This document shows, in pieces, positions 46,792 to 55,398 of a stretch of DNA of 64,000 nt. This DNA is from Planctomycetota bacterium (GTDB lineage: Bacteria > Planctomycetota > UBA1135 > UBA2386): positions 1-64,000 of the forward strand of contig JAEUHR010000008.1 in NCBI GenBank assembly GCA_016794425.1, read 5' to 3'. The translations under genes and the position numbers were made by a program. The notes beneath the pieces were generated by a model. The model had not been told where the DNA came from, did no database searches, and was given only the letters and a program-made list of their open reading frames with translations. The stretch's first letter is position 1, and every line of letters starts with the position of its first letter.

Positions 46792-49700
46792 ATGCACCTG
46801 CTCTCCGCGTCCGTTGCCGCGGTCTCGTTGGCCTTCGCGCTCGCGGCGCAGGCCCCATCGCGTGAAGATGTCGCCGAGGCGCTCGATGCAGCCGAGGCCG
46901 CGGTTGCCGAGCAGCGGTGGGACGACGGGATGGCGGCTCTCGACCGGGTGCCGGACCTCCTGGCGGTGGACGGGTATCGGCCGCGGGTCGTGGATCTGTT
47001 GGCGGGGTTGGCCCGTGGCGCCGGCCGTGCGTCGCGGCACGCGGTCGCCGTCCGGGCCCGCACGGTCCTGCTGGGTCTGGCCCGCGCGGTCCACGGGCAG
47101 GGTGACCACGTAGAGACCGTGGACAGCCTGGTGCTGCTCGCCGAAACTCTCGAGTCCGCGGGCCGCCCGGCCGACGGCCTGCCGCACGCCGAGGAGGCGC
47201 TGGCGATGGCGCGGCGGCTGCGAGCGGGTGGCGACGACGAGCTCGTCGCCACCGCGCAGAACTGCCTCGCCAGCGGGCTCGAGGCGTGCGGCCGGGCCTT
47301 CGACGCGATGCCGCACTACGAGGCGGCGCTGGCGATGCGGCAACGGATGTCCGGTGGCGAAGACAGCGCCACGCTCGCCGTCAGCATCAACAACCTCGCT
47401 TCGTGTCTGCAGACCCTCGGGCGCCACAGCGAGGCCCTGCCCTTGCTGGAACAGTCCCTGGCGATGCGGCGCCGGCTGGCGGGGCGCAGCGACGACGCGG
47501 CCGTGGCCCGGGCGCTCAACAACCTCGCGCTGTGCCTGCGGGTGCTGGACCGCGCCGGCGAGGCGCTGCCGCTGTTCGAGGAGTCGCTGGCGATGCGCCG
47601 GCGGCTGCGCGGCGGCGACGAGCACGCCGACGTGGCGAATGCGCGCAACAATCTCGGACTCTGCCTGCAGACGATGGCGCGACTGGCCGAGGCGCTGCCT
47701 CACTACGAAGCTGCGCTGGCGACGTGGCGGCGGTTGCACGGCGACGTGCATCCGTCGGTCGTGACCGGTGCCAACCGCGTCGGCAGCTGCCTGCGCGAAC
47801 TCGGTCGCTACGACGAGTCCGTGGCCCACTACGAGCTGTCGCTGGAGTTGTGCCAACGCTTGCACGGGGCGTCGGACCATCCGGCGACTGCGACGACGTT
47901 GCACGGGCTCGCGTTGGCCTTGGAGGCGGTCGGTCGCGGCGAGCAGGCGGTGCAGCGGGCCGAACAGGCGCTCGCGATGTGGCAGCGGTTGTTCCCCCGC
48001 ATCGACCACCCCGAGAAGGCCAGCACCATGCGCCAGTACGCGCGGCTCCTGCTGTTCGAGCGTGGGGATGCTGCGGCGGCACTGCCGCACTTCGAGCAGG
48101 CGCTGGCGATGCTGACCCGAACGTACCGTGGCCAGGACAACGTGGTGATCGCGCTGGCACGGCACGACCTCGCCTATTGCCTGCAGCGATCGGGGCGGGA
48201 CGGCGAGGCGCTCCACCAATTCGAGTCGGCGCTGGCGATGTTCCGTCGCTTGGGTGCCGAGCACACGGAGTCCCGGCTCGACTGCCAGGACAAAATCGCT
48301 CAGTGTCTCAGGCGGCTGGGTCGGGTGGCGGACTCGCTGGCGTCGTACGAGGCCAACATGGCCGAGCGGGTGCGCCTCGAGGGCTGTGATCCACGCGCCC
48401 TCGCGATCGGCTACGCCCACCTGGCCTACGGCTTGACGGGCGTCGGCCGCCACGACGAGGCGTGGCAGCAGTTCGAGCTGGGGTGGGCGATCGTCCAACG
48501 CATCCACGCCGGCAGGGACCATGCCGACGTGGTGCGCTGGCTCTGCCATGCCGTTCACCACCTGTATCGCGCCGGGAAGATCGACGAAGCCGAAGCGCGT
48601 GCGACCGCCGGGCTCGCGATGGCGCGCCGCCTCTACGGCGAGCGAGACCACCCTCTGGTCGCGCTGGCACTCGACCGCACCGCCGTGTGCCTGCTGGAGC
48701 GCCGGCAGCTCGACGCGGCGCTCGCCGCCACCGAGGCCGCGGTGGCGATGGTGGAGCGCCTGCGCGGGTCGGCGAAGGCCACGGCGGAGATGCGGCAATC
48801 GTTGTTCGACGAACTGAAGGAGAGCGGCACATTCGAGCGGTTGCAGCTGATCCAGACGCTGCGCGGCGACGGTGCCGGTGCGTTCTCGGCGGCGGAGCGC
48901 AGTCGCGGTCGCGGGCTGCTCGACCTGGTCGAGGAGCAGCGCTTCGACGTGATGGCAGAGGCCGAACGGCGCGCCGCCATGCGCGGCGACGCGGCAGCAG
49001 CCGCGCGGCTGGCAGAGCTGCGCCGGGAGGTGCAGGCGGCGCGACTCGAGGGTGACCGGCTGCTGCACCAGCTGACGCAGATCGACGACGGTGGCGACGG
49101 CGATGCGATGGCGGCGCGCCGCCGCGACCTGCGGGCGGCGTCCGACGAGAACGCCGCGCTGCAACGCCGGCTGGCCGGAGAGCGTGCGCGTCTGCTCGCC
49201 GATGTACAGCCGCTCGGCGGCGTGAGGTCGCCTGCCGAGGTGCAGGCGGCGCTCCAAACCGGCGAACTCCTGCTGCACTACACGGTGAGCCCGCAGTTCA
49301 GCCAGGTCCGCGTGCTCGCGCGCGACGGCGACATCGAAGTCGTCCCGCTGATCGGCGCCCACGGCGTCGTGCAGCGCACGTTGCCCGCGGTGTTGCCGCG
49401 CATGTTGTCGGACCGACCGCTGCCCTCGCGCGGCCGCGACCCCGACGGTGTCGGCGAATCGCACGCCGCGGTGACGGCGAGCCGCGAGCTGTTCGCTGCG
49501 CTGGTGCCGCCCGCGTTGTGGGAACGCGTGCGGGGATGCAAGCGGGTGTTCGTCGCCGCGCACGGTGAGCTGCATCGATTGCCGTTCGAGTTGCTGGTCA
49601 CGGCCGGCAGCGACGGAGCGCCGGTGCACTGGCTGGACGCGGGCCCGCCGACCGCCTACGTGCCGTCCGCCAGCGTGCTGCACTGGCTGCGGCAGCGCAC

Positions 49701-50706
49701 GGCCGAAGTGCGCGACGACGCCACGTCGCTCGATCTGCTGGCGGTCGGCGATCCCGGTGCCGTCGGCTTCGCGCCGACGCCGGCGGACGGTGCGTTGGTG
49801 ATCGCCGTTTCTGCCGACGGGCCAGGTGCTCGCGCCGGGTTGCACGTCGGTGACGTGGTGCTGGACTACGACGGCCAGGCGATCACCGACGATCGCACGC
49901 TGCGCGATGCGCGGGTGCGGACCGAGGCCGCGATCGAGGACGGGACCCGCGCCGCCGACTCGATCCCGCTGGAGGTCTGGCGCCGCGGCGAGCGCGTGAC
50001 GCTCCGGGTTCGCCCCGGTCTGCTCGGTGTCGAAGTCGCGCGCGGCAAGGCGGGCAGCGCCGTGGCCACCGCCGACGGCGTGGTGCGCAGCGGGGAGATC
50101 GAACGCCTGCGCCAGCTGCCGCCGCTGCACGGGGCCCGGGCCGAGACCGAGGCCATCGGCGCGGTCTTCGCGAAGCACGGTCGCGCGAGCGAGCAACTGC
50201 TCGGCGGCGAGGCGACGGAACCGGCCGTGTTCGATCTCGCCGCGAAGGCGAAGTACTTGCACTTCGCCTGCCATGGTGTCGCCGAGGACTACGCGGGACA
50301 GAGCCTCAGCATGTTGGTCCTGTCACCACCCTCGCTGGTGCTGCCCGGCGATGACGGTCTGTTGCAACTGACGGATCTGCTGCAGAGCTGGCGCGGTCGG
50401 CTCGCGTCGTGTCGCCTCGTCGTGCTGTCGGCGTGCCGCAGCAACGTCGGGCCGACCTTTCGGGACGATGCGCCGCAGGCCTTGCCGGTCGGGTTCCTGT
50501 TCGCCGGCGCACCGGCGGTGATCAGCTCGCTCTGGGCGGTCGACGATGCTTCGACGCGCGAACTGATGGTCGACTTCTACTCCCGCCTGCTCGGCGGCGA
50601 GACCGACCAGCTCGCGGCATTCACGGCGGCGAAGCGGACGCTGCGCGCGAAGTTCCCCGACCCGTTCCACTGGGCTCCGTTCCTCTACCTCGGCAGCCCG
50701 GAGTAG
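46792..50706 (+). CDS. secreted CHAT-domain protein with TPR array and inserted PDZ domain
   Basis: The 1304-residue protein begins MHLLSASVAAVSLAFALAA, a signal peptide with Q at +1. Residues about 60-690 are about twelve TPRs of the type 'A..LNNLA.CLR.LGR..EALPLFE.SLAM.RRL.G..H', with a coiled-coil-like stretch at about 740-805. The C-terminal CHAT domain (about 820-1300) has the catalytic histidine in LHFACHGVAED (about 1160) and cysteine in VVLSACRSN (about 1214), as in caspase-like peptidases, and ends with PAVISSLWAVDDASTRELM. A PDZ-like domain (VSADGPGARAGLHVGDVVLDYDGQAITD, about 1000-1090) sits inside it. Strong GAGGAG ribosome site. Secretion suggests a periplasmic protease or scaffold; substrate unknown. 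Confidence 0.85.
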   Translation: MHLLSASVAAVSLAFALAAQAPSREDVAEALDAAEAAVAEQRWDDGMAALDRVPDLLAVDGYRPRVVDLLAGLARGAGRASRHAVAVRARTVLLGLARAVHGQGDHVETVDSLVLLAETLESAGRPADGLPHAEEALAMARRLRAGGDDELVATAQNCLASGLEACGRAFDAMPHYEAALAMRQRMSGGEDSATLAVSINNLASCLQTLGRHSEALPLLEQSLAMRRRLAGRSDDAAVARALNNLALCLRVLDRAGEALPLFEESLAMRRRLRGGDEHADVANARNNLGLCLQTMARLAEALPHYEAALATWRRLHGDVHPSVVTGANRVGSCLRELGRYDESVAHYELSLELCQRLHGASDHPATATTLHGLALALEAVGRGEQAVQRAEQALAMWQRLFPRIDHPEKASTMRQYARLLLFERGDAAAALPHFEQALAMLTRTYRGQDNVVIALARHDLAYCLQRSGRDGEALHQFESALAMFRRLGAEHTESRLDCQDKIAQCLRRLGRVADSLASYEANMAERVRLEGCDPRALAIGYAHLAYGLTGVGRHDEAWQQFELGWAIVQRIHAGRDHADVVRWLCHAVHHLYRAGKIDEAEARATAGLAMARRLYGERDHPLVALALDRTAVCLLERRQLDAALAATEAAVAMVERLRGSAKATAEMRQSLFDELKESGTFERLQLIQTLRGDGAGAFSAAERSRGRGLLDLVEEQRFDVMAEAERRAAMRGDAAAAARLAELRREVQAARLEGDRLLHQLTQIDDGGDGDAMAARRRDLRAASDENAALQRRLAGERARLLADVQPLGGVRSPAEVQAALQTGELLLHYTVSPQFSQVRVLARDGDIEVVPLIGAHGVVQRTLPAVLPRMLSDRPLPSRGRDPDGVGESHAAVTASRELFAALVPPALWERVRGCKRVFVAAHGELHRLPFELLVTAGSDGAPVHWLDAGPPTAYVPSASVLHWLRQRTAEVRDDATSLDLLAVGDPGAVGFAPTPADGALVIAVSADGPGARAGLHVGDVVLDYDGQAITDDRTLRDARVRTEAAIEDGTRAADSIPLEVWRRGERVTLRVRPGLLGVEVARGKAGSAVATADGVVRSGEIERLRQLPPLHGARAETEAIGAVFAKHGRASEQLLGGEATEPAVFDLAAKAKYLHFACHGVAEDYAGQSLSMLVLSPPSLVLPGDDGLLQLTDLLQSWRGRLASCRLVVLSACRSNVGPTFRDDAPQALPVGFLFAGAPAVISSLWAVDDASTRELMVDFYSRLLGGETDQLAAFTAAKRTLRAKFPDPFHWAPFLYLGSPE

Positions 50707-50725
50707 GTGCGGGCGGAACGTTCGC

Positions 50726-52225
50726 TCAGGCCGAGTGGCCCCACGCGTCGCGCAGCGCCTTCTTGGTGATCTTGCCCGAACCGGTGCGCGGCAGCGCGGC
50801 CAGGAAGCGCACCTGCTTCGGCGCCTTGTAGTGCGCGATGCGGTCCTTGCAGAACGCGATCAGCTCGGCGTCGGTCGCCGCGTGGCCGGGCCGCAGCACG
50901 ACCGCGGCGGTCACCCGTTCGCCCCAGAGCGGATCGGGCACGCCGAACACCGCGCACTCGAGCACGGCCGGGTGCTGGTAGAGCACGTGCTCGACCTCGA
51001 TCGAGAACACGCTCTCGGCGCCCGTCTTGATGACGTCCTTCTTGCGATCGACGATGTCGACGTAGCCGTGTGCGTCGATCGTCGCGAGGTCGCCGGTGCA
51101 CAGGAAGCCGTCGGCGTCGAACGCGGCCGCGGTCGCCTCCGGGTTCAGCCAGTAACCCGGCGTCACGGTCGCGCCGCGCACGCGGATCTCGCCGACCGTG
51201 CGGCCGTCGGCGGCCACGGCGCGGCCCTGCTCGTCGACGACGCGCAGTTCGACGCCGCGGAACGGGCGGCCGGTCTTGCACTTCCAGTGCAGCTGCCGTT
51301 CCGGCGGCAGTTGCCGCAGTTCCTCGGTCAGCAGGCTCAGCGTCAGATACGGGCTGGTCTCGGTCATGCCATACGTCTGCACGTAGTCGCCACCGAACGT
51401 GGCGAGGATGCGGCGCACGACCTCCGGCGCGATCGGCGCGCCGCCGCTGAGCATCGTGCGCAGCGAATAGGGGCGCCCCGCGGCGTCGGCTTCGGCCACC
51501 ATCAGGTTCAGCATCGTCGGCACGAGGTTCGTGATCGTGACGCGCTCGGCCACCAGCAGGTCGAGTGCCGCGCGGGCCTGGAAGTGCGGCAGGAACACGT
51601 GCGTGCCCGCGACCGCGGTGATCGCGAACGTCGCCCACGCATCGGCGAGGTGGAACATCGGCGCGATGTGCGCCCACGTGTCGCGTTCGGACAACGCGAG
51701 TTCGGCGACCGCGGCGAGTGCGTGCGTGCACACGTTGCGGTGGGTCAGCACGACGCCCTTCGGCGTGCCGGTCGTGCCGCTCGTGTAGTAGAGCTGCGCC
51801 GGCGCGTCGGCCGCGGCCGGCGACGGCGTGAAGTCGGCCGGCGCGATGCCGTCGACGTCGACCGGCAGGGTCTGCACTGCGAGTTCCGCGGCACGTGTCC
51901 GGTGCGCAGCGTCGTGCAGCAGCAGGCGGCTGTCGCTGTGTGCGAGGATCGCGCGCTGCTCGCCGACGGCGAGCCGCGTGTTCAGCGACACGAACGTCGC
52001 CCCGGCCGCGGCGGCCGCGAAGTAGGCGAGCCAGTGCTCGATGCCGTTGTCCATCAGACAGGCGACGCGATCGCCCGGCCGCAGTCCGTGCGCGCGCAGG
52101 CGCGCGGCGACGCCGGCGGCGGCGGTCGCGGCGGCTCCGTAGCCGAGGCGATGGCGGCCCTGGCGCAGCGCATCGGGCTGCGTCGACCGGGCCGCGGCAT
52201 CGACGAGGAAATGCCAGACGTTCAC
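50726..52225 (-). CDS. AMP-dependent acyl-CoA synthetase/ligase
   Basis: The 499-residue protein has the adenylate P-loop YYTSGTTGTPKGVVLTHRN, then LSGGAPIAPEVVRRI, YGMTETSPYLTLS, the TGDLATIDAHGYVDIVDRKKDVIKTGAESV hinge region and the C-terminal lysine in GSGKITKKALRDAWG. These are the standard motifs of ANL-superfamily enzymes that activate carboxylic acids as acyl-AMP and then as CoA thioesters. FATP/long-chain-type or medium-chain substrates are both possible. The start is GTG at 52225 (VNVWHFLVDAAARS), as no ATG precedes the family similarity. It is convergent with the CHAT gene (19 bp) and divergent from the pseudouridine synthase gene. Confidence 0.87.
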   Translation of the reverse strand: MNVWHFLVDAAARSTQPDALRQGRHRLGYGAAATAAAGVAARLRAHGLRPGDRVACLMDNGIEHWLAYFAAAAAGATFVSLNTRLAVGEQRAILAHSDSRLLLHDAAHRTRAAELAVQTLPVDVDGIAPADFTPSPAAADAPAQLYYTSGTTGTPKGVVLTHRNVCTHALAAVAELALSERDTWAHIAPMFHLADAWATFAITAVAGTHVFLPHFQARAALDLLVAERVTITNLVPTMLNLMVAEADAAGRPYSLRTMLSGGAPIAPEVVRRILATFGGDYVQTYGMTETSPYLTLSLLTEELRQLPPERQLHWKCKTGRPFRGVELRVVDEQGRAVAADGRTVGEIRVRGATVTPGYWLNPEATAAAFDADGFLCTGDLATIDAHGYVDIVDRKKDVIKTGAESVFSIEVEHVLYQHPAVLECAVFGVPDPLWGERVTAAVVLRPGHAATDAELIAFCKDRIAHYKAPKQVRFLAALPRTGSGKITKKALRDAWGHSA

Positions 52226-52305
52226 GTGCGGAGGTGTAGCGCGCCGTGGCCCGGCTGTCGCCCGACGTTGCGCGGCCTCGCTGGCGCGGCTCCAATGCGG
52301 CGCCG

Positions 52306-53049
52306 ATGAGCACGCCGCCGAGCGAGCCCGCCGCTGCGGCCGCGAGCCACCCACCGCTGCCGATCGTCTACCAGGACGAGGACGTCGTCGCGGTGTCGAA
52401 GCCGAGCGGCCTGCTCGTGCACCGCGACGAACACCATCGCGATGCGCCGGCGGCGCTGCAGGTCGTGCGCGACCAGACGCAGCGCCACCTGTATCCGTTC
52501 CACCGGCTCGATCGGGCGACGTCGGGCATCCTGCTGTTCGCGTTCTCGTCGGCGGCCGCCGCGGCGTGGCAGGAAGCGCTCGCTGCGGCGGAGGCGCACA
52601 AGCGCTACGTCGCATTGGTGCGCTGGCCCGGCAGCGTGCCGGGACTGGGCGATCGCTGGACCTGCGAGCAGCCGCTGCACGACGACAAGGACGTCGCGCG
52701 CGCCGCGCACAGCGAGTTCGCGCTCGTCGAGCGCTTCCGCCATTGCGCCGTCGTCGACTGCCGGATCCATACCGGTCGCTATCACCAGATCCGACGCCAC
52801 GCGAATCTCAGCGGTCGCCACGTGATCGGCGACACGACGCACGGCAAGGGGCGCATCAACGCGCTCTATCGTGAGCGTTACGGACTGCACCGCTTGTTCC
52901 TGCACCTCGCGACGGTGCAGTTGCGGCACCCGCGGACCGGTGCGGCGCTGGTGCTCGCGGATCCGCTGCCGGCCGAACTGCTGTCGGTGCTCGAAGGCCT
53001 GCGTCGCGAGGCTGTGACCCGCCCGGATGCGGCCCCGGAAACCGCTTGA
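52306..53049 (+). CDS. RluA-family pseudouridine synthase
   Basis: The 247-residue protein has the catalytic aspartate motif HRLDRATSGILLFA and starts with VYQDEDVVAVSKPSGLLVHRD; later come EAHKRYVALVRW and THTGRYHQIRRHANLSGRHVIGDTTHG-like text (residues about 165-195). It has no S4 RNA-binding domain, like TruC, which makes pseudouridine 65 in tRNA; the real target is not deducible. ATG at 52306 was chosen; a GTG at 52246 would add 20 residues. It is divergent from the AMP-ligase gene. Confidence 0.82.
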   Translation: MSTPPSEPAAAAASHPPLPIVYQDEDVVAVSKPSGLLVHRDEHHRDAPAALQVVRDQTQRHLYPFHRLDRATSGILLFAFSSAAAAAWQEALAAAEAHKRYVALVRWPGSVPGLGDRWTCEQPLHDDKDVARAAHSEFALVERFRHCAVVDCRIHTGRYHQIRRHANLSGRHVIGDTTHGKGRINALYRERYGLHRLFLHLATVQLRHPRTGAALVLADPLPAELLSVLEGLRREAVTRPDAAPETA

Positions 53050-53265
53050 CTGTGCCTGCGCGCACATCAAGATGCGGCCTTCGTGGCGCGCTTCGTCCGG
53101 TGCCGCCGGACACTGACGGTCCGCCCCAGGCTCTAGCCGGAACGCGATAATCCCTTGCAAGAAACAGAGTTGAAGAAGGGCGACCAGGCGCGCCAGCGTT
53201 CCTCCAGAGCGAAAACGAATGGCGCTGCCCCCGGCGCCGCCACGACCGTGTCGCGGGACCTCGGC
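53050..53265. other. intergenic region upstream of the glycoside hydrolase
   Basis: This 216-bp spacer holds the last bases of no gene and an in-frame extension of the hydrolase back to a TTG at 53155. A GATAAT hexamer at 53146-53151 could serve as -10 but has no matching -35. Nothing else is evident. Confidence 0.35.
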
Positions 53266-55398
53266 ATGAACCAGAAGAAAAAGTTCGCCCTCGCCGGCGG
53301 CGGCTACTGCCTCTATGCGCCGCGCTTCCCGCGTTTCGCGGATCGGCCAGGCTTCGCGGACGAGGCCAGCATTGGCAATGCCCTGCTGCCGTCGGTGTTC
53401 TTCCTGTCACTGGTCGAAGGCAAGCGCGAACTGCGACTGCATTGGCGTTCGTCGGTCGAGGAAGGCGGCCGACTGCTCTCGACGTTCGACGATGGCGCCG
53501 GCATCAAACTGGTCGAGCGCCGCTTCGTGACGCAGGACGATCGTTTCGTCAGCGAGATCGAGCTGACCAACGGCAGCAAGGTCGACCGCGAACTGACGAT
53601 CGTGCTGTGGACCACGACCGATCCCGAGGGCGAGCCGGTCTCGCTGGAGGGCGACAGCTTCCGCATCCGTCGCGCGCTGAAGACCGGCGACGGCGTCGAA
53701 GTGCCGGCCGACATCCACTATTCGAACCCGGACAGCAAGGGCGCGCGGTGTCTGCAGGGCTTCTTCGCCGAGGGCGGCAGCGACCTGCCGGACTTCGAGG
53801 AGACGCCGTGGTTCGAGCTCGAGGGCATGCCGACGCCGCGCGCCAAGCGGCCGATGGAGAAGCCGAGCCCGATCGTCGCCGGTTCGCGCGTCTATTGCGG
53901 CCTGTTCCGGCCGATCCCGCTGAAGGTCGGCGCCAAGGCCGAGCACCGCCTCGAAGCCAACGTCGTGTTCAAGGGCAAGGGCGTCAACTTCCGCGCCCGT
54001 CGCCCCGACCCGAAGGACGAGAACGGCTGGCACACCTTCTGGGAGAAGGTGCCGCGGTTCGCCTGTGACAACAAGGAACTCGAGCGCGTCGTGCGGCACC
54101 GCTTCGAGCTGCTGCACCTGCTGCGCCAGCCGCACGGCGCCGGCCTGTTCACGTCGCCGGCGGTCTGCGAAGGCAATGGACCGTTCCACCAGCCGTCGAG
54201 CTTCAGCACGCCGTCGATCATGCGCGAGGCGCGCTGGCTGCAGGATCCGACGCTCGCGCGCGGCTGCCTGAAGGCGTTCTTCGACAACATCCTGCACAAC
54301 GGCCAGGTGCCCGGCCGGCTCTACATGGCCGGCACCAACGCCAACGACTTCTATCACGCCGACTGGGGCGGCGGCTTCGAGTCGCTCGACGCCATCCATC
54401 CGGACAAGGCGACCAAGAAGGCCGTGTTGATGGCGATGCAGCGCTACGTGAAGTGGCTCGCCAACAACCGTGACCCCGAGGGCAGCGGCCTCACCGACAT
54501 CGTCAATCACTTCGAGGCGGGGCAGGAGTTCTCGCGCCGCTACATGGTGATCGACGGCAAGGCCGACCGAGCGATCGAGTTCACCGAGCAGTTCCGCCTC
54601 AAGGGCATCGACGCCTCGGTGTTCCGCTACCGCATGGTGAAGTGGCTGCACAAGGTCGCCGAGGAGATCCAGGAGAAGGCGATGGCCAACCGCTTCGCGG
54701 CGGAGGCCGAGGTGATCCTCGACACGATCCGCAAGAAGATGTGGGACGAGAAGGCCGGCTTGTTCATGGATCTCGATCCGGACAACCGCCGCAAGACCAA
54801 CGTCAAGGCGGCCGTCGGCTTCTATCCGCTCGCGACCGACATCCCGAACCCGAAGCAGGTCGATCGCATGCTCGAGACGTTGCACGACCGCAACGAGTTC
54901 TGGACCCGGTTCCCGGTACCGAGCATCGCGGTCAGTGACACGACCTACGACGCGACCGGCAAGTGGAAGGGCACGCGCAAGGGTTGCCCGTGGAACGGCC
55001 GGGTCTGGCCGGTCGTCAACTCGCACATCCTCGAGGGCCTGACGCACTGGGCCGAACGTGGCCACAAGAAGGCGCAGAAGCTCGCGACCGAACTGCTGCA
55101 CAAGACGATCGAGATGCTGAGCGGCAAGGCCGAGGGCAGTGACCTCGCCAACTCGCTCGAGCACTACAACCCGGACACCGGCGTCGGCTCGCGCTATCGC
55201 GGCGTCGATCACTACCTGGGCGCGTTCGTGCTCGACAACGTGTTCCGCATCGCCTGCGGCTTCGCGATCCGCTACGGCGAGGTGCAGGACGACCCGATCG
55301 GCGACGCGATCGACTTCAAGCTCCAGGGCATGCCGCTGGGCAACAAGGTGTTCGACGTCGAGCGGAAGAATGGACGACTGCGCGTCCAGCCGCACTAG
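53266..55398 (+). CDS. glycoside hydrolase of the (alpha/alpha)6 barrel type
   Basis: The 710-residue protein has a beta-sandwich N-terminus (about 1-260; LYAPRFPRFADRPGFADEASIGNALLPSVFFLSL, ELTNGSKVDRELTIVLWTTTD) and a helical barrel from about 275: FELLHLLRQPHGAGLFTSPAVCEGNG, FHQPSSFSTPSIMREARWL, GSGLTDIVNHFEAGQEFSRRY and NGRVWPVVNSHILEGLTHWAERG. This resembles GH63/GH37-type and mannosylglycerate-hydrolase-like enzymes, whose substrate could be an alpha-glucoside such as trehalose or a compatible solute. There is no signal peptide, so it acts in the cytoplasm. Alternative starts are GTG at 53248 and TTG at 53155. The next gene's start overlaps its end by 29 bp. Confidence 0.72.
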   Translation: MNQKKKFALAGGGYCLYAPRFPRFADRPGFADEASIGNALLPSVFFLSLVEGKRELRLHWRSSVEEGGRLLSTFDDGAGIKLVERRFVTQDDRFVSEIELTNGSKVDRELTIVLWTTTDPEGEPVSLEGDSFRIRRALKTGDGVEVPADIHYSNPDSKGARCLQGFFAEGGSDLPDFEETPWFELEGMPTPRAKRPMEKPSPIVAGSRVYCGLFRPIPLKVGAKAEHRLEANVVFKGKGVNFRARRPDPKDENGWHTFWEKVPRFACDNKELERVVRHRFELLHLLRQPHGAGLFTSPAVCEGNGPFHQPSSFSTPSIMREARWLQDPTLARGCLKAFFDNILHNGQVPGRLYMAGTNANDFYHADWGGGFESLDAIHPDKATKKAVLMAMQRYVKWLANNRDPEGSGLTDIVNHFEAGQEFSRRYMVIDGKADRAIEFTEQFRLKGIDASVFRYRMVKWLHKVAEEIQEKAMANRFAAEAEVILDTIRKKMWDEKAGLFMDLDPDNRRKTNVKAAVGFYPLATDIPNPKQVDRMLETLHDRNEFWTRFPVPSIAVSDTTYDATGKWKGTRKGCPWNGRVWPVVNSHILEGLTHWAERGHKKAQKLATELLHKTIEMLSGKAEGSDLANSLEHYNPDTGVGSRYRGVDHYLGAFVLDNVFRIACGFAIRYGEVQDDPIGDAIDFKLQGMPLGNKVFDVERKNGRLRVQPH

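Noticed and set aside
46765..50274. An 1169-codon minus-strand frame opposite the CHAT gene
   Set aside because: Shadow of TPR codons; no similarity to known proteins.
53046..53075. TTGACT as -35 for the glycoside hydrolase
   Set aside because: It overlaps the stop of the preceding gene and no -10 follows at 16-18 bp.
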